A DNA stretch of 5,973 nt from JACRBK01 sp964427955 (GTDB taxonomy: Bacteria > Chloroflexota > Anaerolineae > Aggregatilineales > Aggregatilineaceae). How positions within the stretch are numbered: position 1 is the stretch's first letter; the number at the start of each line of letters is the position of its first letter. Made by a program: the position numbers and the translations under genes. The notes beneath the pieces are model-generated. The model saw only the letters and a program-made list of their open reading frames with translations, was not told the origin of the DNA and ran no database searches. The DNA is taken from contig CAYRWY010000369.1 in the NCBI GenBank assembly GCA_964427955.1, positions 1-5,973 on the forward strand, given 5' to 3'. Of the stretch, positions 5,973-5,973 are shown in pieces.

Positions 5973-5973
5973 C

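Overview
The window is GC-rich, densely coding bacterial DNA with three protein genes. Two lie on the + strand, one on the - strand, and they converge on a 365-base intergenic stretch. Both outer genes are cut by the window edges. The style of the genes suggests Chloroflexota (perhaps Anaerolineae): a soluble GAF/PAS histidine kinase with an SHDLKNPL box, a PduO-type corrinoid adenosyltransferase, and an RND pump with unusual extracytoplasmic architecture. This taxonomic guess is an inference from protein style. No rRNA, tRNA or other marker is present to confirm it.

Left part (2-1923, +): the 3' part of a sensor histidine kinase gene (GAF, PAS, HisKA, HATPase_c) overlaps by 4 bases (ATGA) a complete gene for cob(I)alamin adenosyltransferase. 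The two are probably co-transcribed and translationally coupled. A strong intrinsic terminator (2008-2044) closes this unit.

Middle (1924-2288): a convergent intergenic region. It holds the terminator, two direct copies of a TTCGTGTAGTCA element, a 30-base imperfect inverted repeat that pairs much better as RNA from the - strand, and a GC-rich hairpin just after the stop of the - strand gene.

Right part (2289-5972, -): most of an RND-family efflux permease, lacking roughly the first 110-130 residues (TM1 and the start of the first porter domain). The membrane core is orthodox and keeps the TM4 Asp-Asp pair. The extracytoplasmic part is not: where AcrB has its N-terminal docking (TolC-facing) subdomain there is a Thr/Pro-rich linker followed by three divergent copies of a ~100-residue module, and the matching C-terminal docking subdomain is almost wholly missing. 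A DxDxNGxxD calcium-loop-like motif and an extra TM3-TM4 segment are further departures. This remodelled pump is the most interesting object in the window. A reasonable hypothesis is an RND exporter adapted to a cell without a TolC-type outer-membrane partner.

I see no mobile element, CRISPR array or phage gene.
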